This document shows, in pieces, positions 9,468-18,829 of a DNA stretch of 64,000 nucleotides (its first letter is position 1; each line of letters starts with the position of its first letter). The translations under genes were made by a program, and so were the position numbers. This DNA comes from Gracilimonas sp046602855 (GTDB lineage: Bacteria > Bacteroidota > Rhodothermia > Balneolales > Balneolaceae). The notes under the pieces are model-generated. The model did not search any database, had not been told where the DNA came from, and saw only the letters and a list, made by a program, of their open reading frames with translations. The stretch spans positions 1,922,001-1,986,000 of the forward strand of contig NZ_JBKINJ010000001.1 of the NCBI RefSeq assembly GCF_046602855.1, in the 5' to 3' direction.

Positions 9468-11510
9468 TTAGTTCTCTGTGCTTAGCCAGTACGAATCAAT
9501 CACCATGTCTCCTACTGTGATGCGGTCTACAACTTCAATCCCCTCAAGGACTTCGCCGATCACGGTGTAGTTGCCATTTAGATGAGGACTCCACTGATGC
9601 ATTATAAAAAACTGACTTCCTTCCGTATCAGTTCCTGCACTGGCTATTCCAACTACTCCCCGGTCATATTGCATTTCTGAACCCTCGGTAGGCACCACAT
9701 AATCAGGGCCGCCAAAGCCATCCTGCGACTCAATATCTCCTCCCTGGATCACGAAATTTGGCACTACTCTGTGAAACGGCACATTATCATATGCATCCTC
9801 CATAATAAGGCTATCCATGCCGGCGATCGTAACCGGTGCTGAGAGTACATTCATTTTAATTTTGATATCACCTTTAGCTGTCTCCAATATCCAGACCGGT
9901 TCAGGCCCAAGGACCGCAAGTTTCTCCCAATCCGGCTTCCTGAATTCGGGCTTTGATGCGGAGGTAGGATCAACTTCCCAGCCTTGTTCATCTAACGATT
10001 TATTCAGTGCGGTACTACCCCATTCTGACCATTCATTTATCAGTGAAGCTGCCTGTTCCTCAAAATGCTCTTTAAAAAAGCCACCGAATGCCTGAAAAAC
10101 TTCTATGTCTTCAGGCATTTTATAATCGCTTAACAGATCCGCGATTTGTGTGAAGTCATTCTCATTCATGATACCTGCATCTTCCATAAATGAAACAGTG
10201 CTGTATGTGACAGATCGATCCTGGCGGTTCAGAAAGACAAACAGCATTTCTTTGAGATCCCGCTCTAAAGCCGATGTTATATCACCACTTTTAAGCTCAC
10301 TCCACCAACTTTGCAATGATTGAGACGCAAACAAAGCTTCCAAACGATTTTCATGTTCAGCGTATTTTTCCATCAAATCAAGATAATCATTCGGTTCCAG
10401 CAACTTTTGCAGGATCCTGAATTTCTTGATTAATAAATACGAGTTTTTATCAGCTAATGAGTCAACAAGGTTCTGATATTCACTCCGGTCGGTCAATGCC
10501 TCGATTCCTGATAGTCTGACCGCAGCTTCTTTAACCGAATTGGTGACTATCTTTTCAGTGATAACCTCGTCAAAAGAATTAGATCTATTGTTATGTGCAG
10601 CAATCTGTTCCAGTGCCGTAATATTTACAACCGGATTTTCATGCCCCAGCAGCAGGGAATAAACTTCTTCAAGTTTATTATTCCACTCTACCTTAGTGAT
10701 CTGCTGAGCCAACTCCACGGCGAGCTGAACATTCATTTCTGAGATATCGGAAACAGGAAGCTTTTCAAGAGTTTTCGCCGGTGCACTGTTGAAAGAAATT
10801 CGAAGCACGTATTGCCTGATCTCAGGACTTTGGACCCAGGTGTAGGCATCCCAGATGTTATTCTGCAGTTCTTCATCAGCCACTGTTATATTATCACGAT
10901 AGAGTCCGTAGAAATAGGCCCTGTACAGATCTTCGTTGTTTAAAACGGCGGCATATCGCAAAAGACTTTTTCGGGTTACCGGATTGATCTCATAGTCCAT
11001 CATCAATCTGCCGATCGCAAGGGCAGCATCATATTCATAATCAGATTCCTCTCCAATGATATCATTAAAATTCTGTACCAGAATATCCAGCGAATTCTGA
11101 TTTCCCTGTTTACCCAAAACCAGACTGATGCCTTTTCTCAGTGAACTTCGCTCGATCCAGAGATCGTGCAGCCTGAAAAGATGCTCATCATCCAACTCCT
11201 GATTACTCAGTGCCATCCAGGCTTCCCTCGAATTACTGTATTGGACCCTTGTAATAAATTCATCAACATCAGAGACAGGCGTATTTATCAAACTGCGCCA
11301 GGCTTGAGTTCTAATAAATTCATTGGGATGGTCCACAAAATTCAGCAGTGAATCTGCATTTCGTTCGTATACATGTTCATAAAGTGCAGGATACTCATTC
11401 GTTAAAAGTTTTGAGTATGCACTTTCTTTATCACACGACACAAGAAACAATAAGGGAAAGAACCAGATCAGCTTACACATATTTTTTACACATTCATTAT
11501 TGAACTTCAT
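9468..11510 (-). CDS. HEAT-repeat lipoprotein with C-terminal cyclophilin PPIase domain
   Basis: A 680-residue protein that starts at the ATG at 11510, seven bases after an AGGAG. The N-terminal segment ends in a lipobox (LFLVSC, Cys about residue 26), so it is probably an envelope lipoprotein. A long helical HEAT/armadillo-like repeat region follows (about residues 40-520). The last 150 residues form a cyclophilin-type peptidyl-prolyl isomerase domain with FHRVVPNFVIQGGD, the catalytic Arg in that motif, and GSQFFI. It may be a periplasmic folding factor for outer-membrane proteins. It is transcribed away from lexA, with 50 bp between the start codons. Confidence 0.88.
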   Translation of the reverse strand: MKFNNECVKNMCKLIWFFPLLFLVSCDKESAYSKLLTNEYPALYEHVYERNADSLLNFVDHPNEFIRTQAWRSLINTPVSDVDEFITRVQYSNSREAWMALSNQELDDEHLFRLHDLWIERSSLRKGISLVLGKQGNQNSLDILVQNFNDIIGEESDYEYDAALAIGRLMMDYEINPVTRKSLLRYAAVLNNEDLYRAYFYGLYRDNITVADEELQNNIWDAYTWVQSPEIRQYVLRISFNSAPAKTLEKLPVSDISEMNVQLAVELAQQITKVEWNNKLEEVYSLLLGHENPVVNITALEQIAAHNNRSNSFDEVITEKIVTNSVKEAAVRLSGIEALTDRSEYQNLVDSLADKNSYLLIKKFRILQKLLEPNDYLDLMEKYAEHENRLEALFASQSLQSWWSELKSGDITSALERDLKEMLFVFLNRQDRSVTYSTVSFMEDAGIMNENDFTQIADLLSDYKMPEDIEVFQAFGGFFKEHFEEQAASLINEWSEWGSTALNKSLDEQGWEVDPTSASKPEFRKPDWEKLAVLGPEPVWILETAKGDIKIKMNVLSAPVTIAGMDSLIMEDAYDNVPFHRVVPNFVIQGGDIESQDGFGGPDYVVPTEGSEMQYDRGVVGIASAGTDTEGSQFFIMHQWSPHLNGNYTVIGEVLEGIEVVDRITVGDMVIDSYWLSTEN

Positions 11511-11560
11511 ACCTAAACTCCTTTTATTACACATGTATTTTACATAGAAAACTTATCATC

Positions 11561-12217
11561 ATGGACAACGCACATTTAACTCGCAAGCAACACGAATTCT
11601 TCACCTTCATAGTTGAGTATAAAAAAGATAATGAAGTATGGCCTACTTATCGTGAGATCGCCGACCATTTTGGTTACGCCTCACCAAATAGCGTAACCCA
11701 AAATATACAGGCACTACTTAAGAAAGGCTATCTAGTTAAAACAAATGATGAAGAATATGATCTTCCCTCAGAAAAAAAGAGTCTATTGGGTGAAACCGAT
11801 GAGCAAGAAGGTATCCCGATTCGAGGTCTGATCGCTGCAGGTTCGCTACAGGAAGCCGTTGAGGCAAATCTTGGCAGCATCACCATGGAGACCCTATTTC
11901 CTGACTTGGATGACCTATTTGCCTTGCGCGTTACCGGTTTCAGCATGAAAGATGTCGGTATATATGATGGAGACTTTGTGCTTTTAATGGATACTGATGT
12001 AAAGAACGGAGATATCGGAGCCGTGCTTTATGATGGAGAAACGAGCTTGAAAAAGATATACTGGGATGATAACGGATTACGGCTGGAACCTGCCAACCCT
12101 GAATATGATGACATCATTATTGAACCTGACGTGTTTGAGGAAGTAAAAGTAATTGGGAAATATATAGGGCATGTAAACCGTCAGGGATTTCAGAGAGCTA
12201 TTCCAAAGGTGGCTTGA
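11561..12217 (+). CDS. lexA: LexA-type SOS transcriptional repressor
   Basis: A 218-residue LexA protein. Residues 1-65 form the winged-helix DNA-binding domain (LTRKQHEFFTFI, PTYREIADHFGY). The self-cleavage bond Ala93-Gly94 is in LIAAGSLQ, and the protease dyad is Ser128 (GFSMKDVGI) and a Lys near 164 (TSLKKIYW). It represses DNA-damage genes and cleaves itself when RecA is active. The 50-bp divergent spacer to the HEAT-PPIase gene contains ATGT-ATTTT-ACAT (11533-11545), a weak dyad that could be an autoregulatory site; that is only a suggestion. Length is slightly above the E. coli protein, with a longer linker. Confidence 0.95.
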   Translation: MDNAHLTRKQHEFFTFIVEYKKDNEVWPTYREIADHFGYASPNSVTQNIQALLKKGYLVKTNDEEYDLPSEKKSLLGETDEQEGIPIRGLIAAGSLQEAVEANLGSITMETLFPDLDDLFALRVTGFSMKDVGIYDGDFVLLMDTDVKNGDIGAVLYDGETSLKKIYWDDNGLRLEPANPEYDDIIIEPDVFEEVKVIGKYIGHVNRQGFQRAIPKVA

Positions 12218-12345
12218 ACGCTATTTTGTTGCTTTTAAAGCATTTAAACAGACAGTAGTGTATACTCCCTTTCTTATCCGTTTTTAATCTTGATTAAGCC
12301 AAGCTGAATTAATGCATCAAAAGGAATTATTCAACGTATAATGAC

Positions 12346-12376
12346 TTTGCTTTCTGAGAACTATGCCTTATCTTTA
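12346..12376 (+). promoter_or_regulatory. Bacteroidota-type promoter of rplU-rpmA
   Basis: TTTG at 12346-12349 and TATCTTTA at 12369-12376 are separated by exactly 19 bases. This differs by one base from the TTTG-N19-TAnnTTTG promoter known from Bacteroidota. It predicts a leader of about 35 nt before rplU. Confidence 0.7.
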
Positions 12377-12415
12377 CAAGCTCTCAATTAAATGCAAATA
12401 AGAAATTAGATAGAT

Positions 12416-12928
12416 ATGTACGCTATTGTTGAAATCGGCGGGCACCAATATAAAGTAGCAGAAAACGACGTATTGTTTGTTGACAAACAAAACGCCGAAG
12501 ATGAAAAGCTTACATTTGATAAAGTGTTGCTGATAAAGGATGATAATGGAACTGTGAATGTCGGCACCCCTGTTGTAGAGGGTGCTGAAATCTCTGCCAC
12601 AATTCTGGACACCGTTAAAGCGGATAAAGTTTTAGTCTTTAAGAAAAAGCGCAGAAAAGGATATCAAAAACTTAATGGTCACCGTCAGGTAATGTCTCAG
12701 ATCAAGATCGAGAGCATTACTGCTTCAGGTGCCTCTCCTAAGAAAGCTGCTAAAAAAGAAGAAGCTCCGGCCCAGAAAGCTAAAGCTCCAAAAGCAGAAG
12801 TCAAAAAGGAGCAAACCGCAGATCTCGAGTCTATGACTGTTGCTGAATTAAAAGATCTAGCAAAAGATAAAGGCCTTACAGGATATTCAAGCCTGAGAAA
12901 AGCGGAACTCATAGAAGCACTTAAATAA
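12416..12928 (+). CDS. rplU: 50S ribosomal protein L21 with C-terminal Rho-N-like extension
   Basis: A 170-residue protein, longer than the roughly 100 residues of a standard L21. Residues 1-103 are a normal L21 (MYAIVEIGGHQYKV, FKKKRRKGYQKLNGHRQ, which binds 23S rRNA). A basic Ala/Lys-rich linker (about 104-133) leads to a small helical domain (MTVAELKDLAKDKGLTGYSS and after) of the Rho N-terminal/SAP type, which usually binds nucleic acid. The pairing is in frame with no sign of error. rpmA follows after 26 bp, the usual order. The extension may help assembly or add RNA contacts; that is inference. Confidence 0.95.
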   Translation: MYAIVEIGGHQYKVAENDVLFVDKQNAEDEKLTFDKVLLIKDDNGTVNVGTPVVEGAEISATILDTVKADKVLVFKKKRRKGYQKLNGHRQVMSQIKIESITASGASPKKAAKKEEAPAQKAKAPKAEVKKEQTADLESMTVAELKDLAKDKGLTGYSSLRKAELIEALK

Positions 12929-12954
12929 TTTTTTAATACAAAACCCTTACTGTT

Positions 12955-13212
12955 ATGGCTCATAAGAAAGGTCAAGGTTCAACAAGAAACGGTCGTGATT
13001 CAAACTCCAAGAGACTTGGTGTAAAAAAATTCGGTGGAGAGTTTGTTCGTGCAGGCGGAATTATTGTTCGTCAGCGTGGCACCAAATTTCACCCCGGCTT
13101 AAATGTTAAGCGAGGCGGAGACGATACTCTTTTCGCTACTGAAACCGGCACAGTAAATTTCTCTGTTCGTTCCGGTGGCCGTAAGCACGTAAATGTAGAT
13201 CCTGTAAACTGA
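12955..13212 (+). CDS. rpmA: 50S ribosomal protein L27
   Basis: An 85-residue protein of normal length. The N-terminal MAHKKGQGSTRNGRDS is the conserved tail that reaches the peptidyl-transferase centre, and GGEFVRAGGIIVRQRGTKFH is the family core. There is no N-terminal extension of the kind that needs Prp-type cleavage in Firmicutes. It is the second gene of the rplU operon and is followed by a strong terminator. Confidence 0.97.
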   Translation: MAHKKGQGSTRNGRDSNSKRLGVKKFGGEFVRAGGIIVRQRGTKFHPGLNVKRGGDDTLFATETGTVNFSVRSGGRKHVNVDPVN

Positions 13213-13231
13213 TCTGCATTAAATGAAATTT

Positions 13232-13268
13232 AAAAGCCTCGTGCATATTTTGTACGAGGCTTTTTTTA
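13232..13268 (+). terminator. Rho-independent terminator after rpmA
   Basis: Arms AAGCCTCGTGCA and TGTACGAGGCTT flank a short loop and are followed by a run of T. It ends the rplU-rpmA transcript just before the next gene. Confidence 0.9.
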
Positions 13269-13280
13269 TATCTTTATTTT

Positions 13281-13934
13281 ATGGAACAACCAATCATACC
13301 CGGCTTAGATCTTCCGGTTCGTAACATATATTGTATTGGCAGAAACTATGCCTCTCATGCTAAAGAACTTGGTAATAAGGTGCCGAAAATCCCGCTGGTG
13401 TTTCTGAAGCCCCTAGGAACCATTTGTTTTGACGGCTCAAAAATTGAACTCCCAAAACAATCAAATGACGTTCATTTTGAAGCTGAGATTGTTTTAGCAA
13501 TCAGTAAATCCGGGAAAGATATCTCCCCTGCCAAAGTAAATGAGCATATTGGCGGCGTTGGTGCTGGCATTGATTTTACTGCCAGAGACATACAGGCAAT
13601 TTCAAAAAAGCAGGGTAAACCCTGGACCATTGCCAAAGGATTTGACGGTTTTGCACCCATCAGCTCATTCACTAAACTTGATCCTCGTCAGGATCTGTCT
13701 GAGGTTGACATCAAACTATTCCAAAACGGTTTTGTAAAACAGCACGGCAATTCATCTGAAATGATATTTCCTATACCTAATCTAATTACCTTTTTGTCAC
13801 AATTGTTTACCCTGCACCCGGGAGACCTTATCTTTACAGGTACTCCTGAAGGTGTTGGAAAAGTATCTTCGGGTGATGAGCTTGAAGTACTATTGAATAA
13901 TGGAGATCAATCACTCAAAGTAACCATCGCCTAG
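13281..13934 (+). CDS. Fumarylacetoacetate hydrolase family protein
   Basis: A 217-residue single-domain FAH-fold enzyme, the size of the bacterial acylpyruvase/oxaloacetate decarboxylase (FAHD1-like) group. Family markers are IGRNYASHAKELG, the metal-binding Glu pair in VHFEAEIVL, the Asp and Lys in DFTARD and WTIAKGFDGFAP, and GDLIFTGTPEGVG near the end. Likely reactions are cleavage of acylpyruvates or decarboxylation of oxaloacetate; sequence alone cannot choose. It overlaps nothing but leaves only two bases before the TTG start of the M23 gene, so the two are probably co-transcribed. Confidence 0.9.
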   Translation: MEQPIIPGLDLPVRNIYCIGRNYASHAKELGNKVPKIPLVFLKPLGTICFDGSKIELPKQSNDVHFEAEIVLAISKSGKDISPAKVNEHIGGVGAGIDFTARDIQAISKKQGKPWTIAKGFDGFAPISSFTKLDPRQDLSEVDIKLFQNGFVKQHGNSSEMIFPIPNLITFLSQLFTLHPGDLIFTGTPEGVGKVSSGDELEVLLNNGDQSLKVTIA

Positions 13935-13936
13935 TC

Positions 13937-15769
13937 TTGAGAACCCCCATTTTTACTTTACTGCTCTCCTTATCTCTATTCGTCATTCCCGCCAAGGCTC
14001 AGGAGTATCTTTGGCCTACCGATTCCGGCACCTATCTAAGTGCGACATTTGGGGAAACCCGGTCAGCTCATTTTCATGCGGGTTTGGATATCAAAACATG
14101 GGGCAGGGAAGGCTATAGGGTTTTTGCCGCAAAGGATGGAATTTTATATCGATTACTAATTACTGAAAGAGGATACGGTAACGCTATTTACTTAAAACAT
14201 CCCAACAATACCTACACAACCTACGCTCACTTACAAAGATTTAACTCTTCCTTTCAGTCACTGGCTGATTCCATTCGAATGCAAGACTACTCATTTGAAA
14301 TGGACGAGAAGTTTGAGTCTCAAGAAATAGCAGTAAAAAAAGGAGATGTTATCGGATTCACTGGTTCGACCGGAATCGGACCGCCACACCTGCATTTTGA
14401 GATCAGAGATTCATTGCAAAATCCTATCAATGCTTTAAAGGCGGACTTCCCAATCAAGGATAACATCCCCCCTGTTTTTAGCTCTGTGATCGTAGAGCCT
14501 CTTACAAATGATAGCAAGGTAAATGGAAAGCCGGTTTCGCATTTTATTAGAGCTAATAAATCTAATGACAACTACAATTTTGGCATAGTTAAAGTAGAAG
14601 GAACTGCGGGATTGGCGGTAAACGTGTACGATCAGGCAAACGATGTCTACAACGCCTACGCAGTTCATCAACTTACATTGATGCATGATTCGGATACACT
14701 CTTTCATGAGGAACTTGATTCCTTTAGCTTTGATCAGGAGAATGAAATGTTCTTGGATCGCATTGCTCCCTTTGGTTCAGATAAACGAGGTCACCAAAGA
14801 CTTTACGGCAAGGATGGTCATAACAATCCATTTTATACCATTGACCGGCACAAGGCTCGGTTAGCTGCCACCTCTGATCCAACTACCTATACAATTATCG
14901 CACAAGATTATTTTGGAAATACTTCTTCCGCAGAAATAGCTCTGGTCAGTGATTCTGCGGGCTCTTTAAAACGGTATCCGACAAGCTGGTTAGCTTCTGA
15001 AGAGTGGTACTGGACGGAAAACTGGTTTTCACCGGATCAAACAAACACCTACATTTTTGAGGACCTGAAGGGACTCAAGCTCGCCCCGAATCACAACTTA
15101 GTTTTGCTTCAGAATGGACAAAAGGTCTTTGAGTTTCTGAGATTATTGCCCGACTCTGCTCATAAGATAGATACCGGAGACCGCAATTTACGTCTTCGAT
15201 TCAAGCCAAACACATTTTTTGATACACTCATGATAGCTACAAACAGGTCTAAAGATGCTGATAACTCAATTGAAATATCAATTCTACCTGAAAATGCACC
15301 CCTGAAAAATAACTTTATGATGGAATATTTTATGGGCGATCATTTTCAAGCACATAATAGGTATGGGTTCTATAGGATCGACCCACAGGATAATGAACTC
15401 AGTTATGTCGATTCCAGACTCAGAGGCAAAACCTTATTGGGCTTTCCAAACGAGTTTGGCACCTTCAAAATAGTAGCTGATGAAATACCACCAAGCCTGA
15501 CTGATCTTAGGATGGTCAGAACAGATTATGGAAAATGGTTTGTCACCATTAATGCATCGGATGAATTAAGCGGTATAGACTCTTCCAGCGCCATCTTCGA
15601 AGTAAATGGAGTGAAAGGTATTGCTGAATACGATTACGAAGAAGAGTTACTGAGATATTATCACCCTGACTTCACCCCGAACAGTGAAAACACTATAAAG
15701 ATAAGAGTAAAAGATAAGGCCGGTAATGAGATCGAAATTACTGATACGATCACATTAACCGACCGATAA
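13937..15769 (+). CDS. Secreted M23-family (LytM) endopeptidase, TTG start
   Basis: A 610-residue exported protein. The only start that gives the signal peptide (MRTPIFTLLLSLSLFVIP, cleavage near AKA-QE) is TTG at 13937. The M23 zinc site is present: HFHAGLDIK, then HLHFEIRD, with PPHLHF closing the domain (about residues 35-160). The remaining 440 residues are beta-rich Ig-like or filamin-like modules without membrane segments; KIRVKDKAGNE near the end looks like one such module. The enzyme should cut peptidoglycan peptides in the periplasm. The FAH gene ends two bases before it, which suggests translational coupling. Confidence 0.9.
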   Translation: MRTPIFTLLLSLSLFVIPAKAQEYLWPTDSGTYLSATFGETRSAHFHAGLDIKTWGREGYRVFAAKDGILYRLLITERGYGNAIYLKHPNNTYTTYAHLQRFNSSFQSLADSIRMQDYSFEMDEKFESQEIAVKKGDVIGFTGSTGIGPPHLHFEIRDSLQNPINALKADFPIKDNIPPVFSSVIVEPLTNDSKVNGKPVSHFIRANKSNDNYNFGIVKVEGTAGLAVNVYDQANDVYNAYAVHQLTLMHDSDTLFHEELDSFSFDQENEMFLDRIAPFGSDKRGHQRLYGKDGHNNPFYTIDRHKARLAATSDPTTYTIIAQDYFGNTSSAEIALVSDSAGSLKRYPTSWLASEEWYWTENWFSPDQTNTYIFEDLKGLKLAPNHNLVLLQNGQKVFEFLRLLPDSAHKIDTGDRNLRLRFKPNTFFDTLMIATNRSKDADNSIEISILPENAPLKNNFMMEYFMGDHFQAHNRYGFYRIDPQDNELSYVDSRLRGKTLLGFPNEFGTFKIVADEIPPSLTDLRMVRTDYGKWFVTINASDELSGIDSSSAIFEVNGVKGIAEYDYEEELLRYYHPDFTPNSENTIKIRVKDKAGNEIEITDTITLTDR

Positions 15770-15778
15770 AGATGTTAT

Positions 15779-16156
15779 TTACAGATATGCAATACAGCCA
15801 ACCTCAACCAAGACGTTTTTGGGCAGGGTCTTAACTGCAACTGTTTCTCTTGCCGGCGGATCTGACTCAAATCGCGCACCATACACTTCATTCACTGTCG
15901 CAAAATCATCCATATTTGCCAAAAATATGGTACACTTTAGTACATGAGAAAAGTCAATTCCGGCTTCTGTAAGAACAGCTTCTAAATTTTTCATAACCTG
16001 TTCAGCCTGTTCTTTAGCATTATTACCCACAATTCCCATTGTTTGCGGATCCAGCGGAATTTGTCCTGAACAGTATAAAATGCCATTATGTGATGTAGCC
16101 TGACTATATGGGCCTATTGCGGCGGGTGCTTTATCCGTTGAATATATTTTTTTCAT
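15779..16156 (-). CDS. ridA: RidA family enamine/imine deaminase
   Basis: A 125-residue protein, the standard RidA length when started at the ATG at 16156; an open frame upstream to 16231 is not homologous. Markers are APAAIGPYSQA, YCSGQIPLDP and the catalytic Arg in PPARETVAVK, with VLVEVGCIAYL at the C-terminus. RidA hydrolyses reactive 2-aminoacrylate and related enamines made by PLP enzymes, protecting other PLP enzymes. A PLP trans-sulfuration enzyme is encoded 2.7 kb away. It stands alone on the minus strand between plus-strand genes. Confidence 0.93.
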   Translation of the reverse strand: MKKIYSTDKAPAAIGPYSQATSHNGILYCSGQIPLDPQTMGIVGNNAKEQAEQVMKNLEAVLTEAGIDFSHVLKCTIFLANMDDFATVNEVYGARFESDPPARETVAVKTLPKNVLVEVGCIAYL

Positions 16157-16294
16157 GAAAACGATTTTAATAAGTTGTTTTTTATAATGAACAAAACCAT
16201 GTGCTCTAATAAATTGCAGAAAGCAACACATATGGTTATTTTCAACAACATATTAATTTGTACTGATTACAACCAAATCCAATCTATAAATAAA

Positions 16295-17611
16295 ATGAAA
16301 AAGCTATTACGTAACCTTATTCCTGTTTTCCTGTTTTTGGGATTACTTACAGGTTGTGAAACTACCGATCCTGTTATTGACCAAGCCCAACTAAACATCT
16401 ACACACAGAATTTCGATAGTGCTTACGCAGGTCTCGATAGATTTATATCTCAAAATCCTGACAACGGCCTAGGTTATTACTATAAAGCCCTCGCTAATGC
16501 AGAAGAGGCAAAGACCATACAACCACCTAGCAGTAGAAAACCTGTGTACCGTGATTTCCGCGAAAATGCAGTAACTTCAAGAGAACTCTTCGATGGAATG
16601 GAAGAAGCTCCACAAGAAGCCGATGGAGTTACTGATCTTATCCTCACAACCTGGGGTTACGAGCATAATTCTTCTTTGGACTACGCCACTAATGACAGTG
16701 TAATGGCCACTGTTGAAGAACCTCTGCAGATCGCTATTGCTCACCTCGAGAATGCTATCATTGTAAATCCTGACAGCACCCTGTCATATGATGTGCTCTC
16801 TCAGATACATTACATGGACAATAATTTTGCCGGAGCCGCTGATGCACTTGCTCAGTCAATGGAGATGAAAGATCCTCCTCCCGCAAGCGACTATGATCGA
16901 GTAGCAGTATTTTTTGCGCAGTCAGAAAGACCTGAAACAGCCATAGAGTACTTGGAAGAGGGTCTTGAGATCTACCCCGATACTGTAAGTCTGACTCAAA
17001 AACTTGCTGATAACTATATGACAGTAGGTCAGCGTGACAAAGCCATTGATGTGCTGGAAGACCTTATTGCCAGCGATCCTGATAATCCTCAGTATCACTT
17101 AGTACTAGGTACTGTAATGCTACAGGAAACTGAGCAATTTACTAACAGGATCACTGAAATCTATGAAGAGATCTACGATCTTCAGAGGGAACTCAGAAAC
17201 GCTTCCGGTACCGAAGCTGAGCAGATAGAAGAGCAGATCACTGAACTGGAAAATGAGATCAACAGGAACCTTGAAACCGTTGCTGAGTACAATGATCTGG
17301 CAGAGTCTGAACTTATCAAAACAACTGAATTACGTCCAGACGAAGCGACAGCTTACAATGCCCTTGGCATCCTTTACCAAAATAAAGCAGCTGTACTATT
17401 TAGTCAGCGTAACTATGCTGACGATCTGGACCAAGTTGATAAATTCGACACCGCTGCTAAGGAAGAACTTACCAAAGCTATGGAAGCTTACGAAAAAACT
17501 GTAGAGATCAATCCTGATAACGTAGCCGCCTGGAGAAGCCTTTCTAATGTTTACATTACCTTAGATATGCAGGAAAAGGCTCAGGAAGCCATGGATAAAG
17601 CAGGTATGTAA
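16295..17611 (+). CDS. TPR-repeat lipoprotein
   Basis: A 438-residue protein beginning at the ATG at 16295, which places a lipoprotein signal MKKLLRNLIPVFLFLGLLTGC at the start (lipobox LLTGC). Several tetratricopeptide repeats follow (for example around NPDNGLGYYYKALANAEEA, DPDNPQYHLVLGTVM and ATAYNALGILYQNKAA), with an acidic coiled coil between them (about residues 290-345). It is probably an outer-membrane or periplasmic scaffold. A second TPR lipoprotein gene begins 24 bases after its stop; the two share order of parts and are likely an old duplication in one operon. Confidence 0.85.
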   Translation: MKKLLRNLIPVFLFLGLLTGCETTDPVIDQAQLNIYTQNFDSAYAGLDRFISQNPDNGLGYYYKALANAEEAKTIQPPSSRKPVYRDFRENAVTSRELFDGMEEAPQEADGVTDLILTTWGYEHNSSLDYATNDSVMATVEEPLQIAIAHLENAIIVNPDSTLSYDVLSQIHYMDNNFAGAADALAQSMEMKDPPPASDYDRVAVFFAQSERPETAIEYLEEGLEIYPDTVSLTQKLADNYMTVGQRDKAIDVLEDLIASDPDNPQYHLVLGTVMLQETEQFTNRITEIYEEIYDLQRELRNASGTEAEQIEEQITELENEINRNLETVAEYNDLAESELIKTTELRPDEATAYNALGILYQNKAAVLFSQRNYADDLDQVDKFDTAAKEELTKAMEAYEKTVEINPDNVAAWRSLSNVYITLDMQEKAQEAMDKAGM

Positions 17612-17635
17612 TTGCATACACCTAAAAAAACCCTT

Positions 17636-18805
17636 ATGAAAATTTCAAATTTTACCCGGCTAACAGGCTTACTACTTGTGGCCGGGTTTTTTATTTCTTG
17701 CGGATCATCAAAAGTAAACGTCGACCAATTAGTGGCTGACAATAAATATGATCAGGCTCTGACAGAAATCAATAACCGGCTTACTGAAGATCCGGGGCAA
17801 CCTGGTCTTTATATCAAAAGAGCTGAGATCACAGCTGAAATGGCTCAGGATATAAATCCTGAACTCAGAAAAGACCACTATAATCGAATTGTTACTGATT
17901 TTGAGCTATCTGCTGAAATGGGAGCTAATGAATCACATTTGGCAACAATTGACAGTCTGAAACAGCAATATTGGAAAACCGAACACAACTCCGGATTGCG
18001 CATCTTTGAGAATAATGATGGAATTAATGTTTACGAAACCGCAAAAAGCCATTTCTTAAATGCCCTCATCATTCGACCTGATGCTGTAAGTTCATACAAA
18101 AACCTTGCTGTGGCAGAATTCAACCTGGGGAACATCGATGCTGCAATAAGCAGTCTTGAAAGTGCACTTGATCATAGCAATGAACCTTCTGCTGAGCTTT
18201 ATGAAAATCTAGGTTATCTGTATCTGGAAAAAGGGAATCCGGCAATGGCTGCAGACTATTATGAGATGGCTAATACGGATATGACCGAAGATATTAATCT
18301 CGCTTATGGGTTAATTAATGCCTACATATCGAATTCAAATCATGAAGCTGCAGCTTCTATGTTAGAAATACTTGTAGAAGAGTATCCTGATAACGCTAAC
18401 TTGAGAAATGTATACGGAACTCAGCTATACGAGATCACCTCTAATATTATGGATGATCTAAAAGATGCCTATGAAGAAAATGATACTTCTTTGGCCGAAC
18501 AGATAAAAATGGAAGCTGTTGGAATGGGTGAAGAGGCTGAAACTCAGTTAATCGAAGCATTCAAACGTGATACTACAAATATTGAATATCTCGAAAGTCT
18601 TGCTGTTTTTTACAATAATCTTGCTGCCAATTATCTATCTATAGCTAAAGTGGCTTTTGAAGATCATAAGTCTGAATTGAGAAACAGGGCTGACAAACTT
18701 ATAAATTTTGCAACTGATTATTATGGTCGACTGAATGAAATTCACCCGAATAACAGTGGCTATAACAGCAAACTGACAACTCTGAACAAACTGAAGAATA
18801 ATTAA
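17636..18805 (+). CDS. TPR-repeat lipoprotein, paralogue of the preceding gene
   Basis: A 389-residue protein starting at ATG 17636 with signal MKISNFTRLTGLLLVAGF ending in the lipobox FFISC. It carries TPR-like repeats (SSYKNLAVAEFNLGNIDAA, AELYENLGYLYLEKGNP, NANLRNVYGTQLYEI) and resembles the upstream TPR lipoprotein in layout, including the long insert before the last repeats. Function is unknown; family members often act as envelope adaptors. Co-transcription with the upstream gene is likely from the 24-bp gap. The upstream in-frame TTG at 17612 abuts the previous stop and is not needed. Confidence 0.83.
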   Translation: MKISNFTRLTGLLLVAGFFISCGSSKVNVDQLVADNKYDQALTEINNRLTEDPGQPGLYIKRAEITAEMAQDINPELRKDHYNRIVTDFELSAEMGANESHLATIDSLKQQYWKTEHNSGLRIFENNDGINVYETAKSHFLNALIIRPDAVSSYKNLAVAEFNLGNIDAAISSLESALDHSNEPSAELYENLGYLYLEKGNPAMAADYYEMANTDMTEDINLAYGLINAYISNSNHEAAASMLEILVEEYPDNANLRNVYGTQLYEITSNIMDDLKDAYEENDTSLAEQIKMEAVGMGEEAETQLIEAFKRDTTNIEYLESLAVFYNNLAANYLSIAKVAFEDHKSELRNRADKLINFATDYYGRLNEIHPNNSGYNSKLTTLNKLKNN

Positions 18806-18829
18806 ATTACTGTAGCTTTAATCTAAACT

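Noticed and set aside
11533..11545. LexA operator in the lexA promoter
   Set aside because: The ATGT/ACAT dyad is short and I know no LexA box for this group; mentioned only in the lexA entry.
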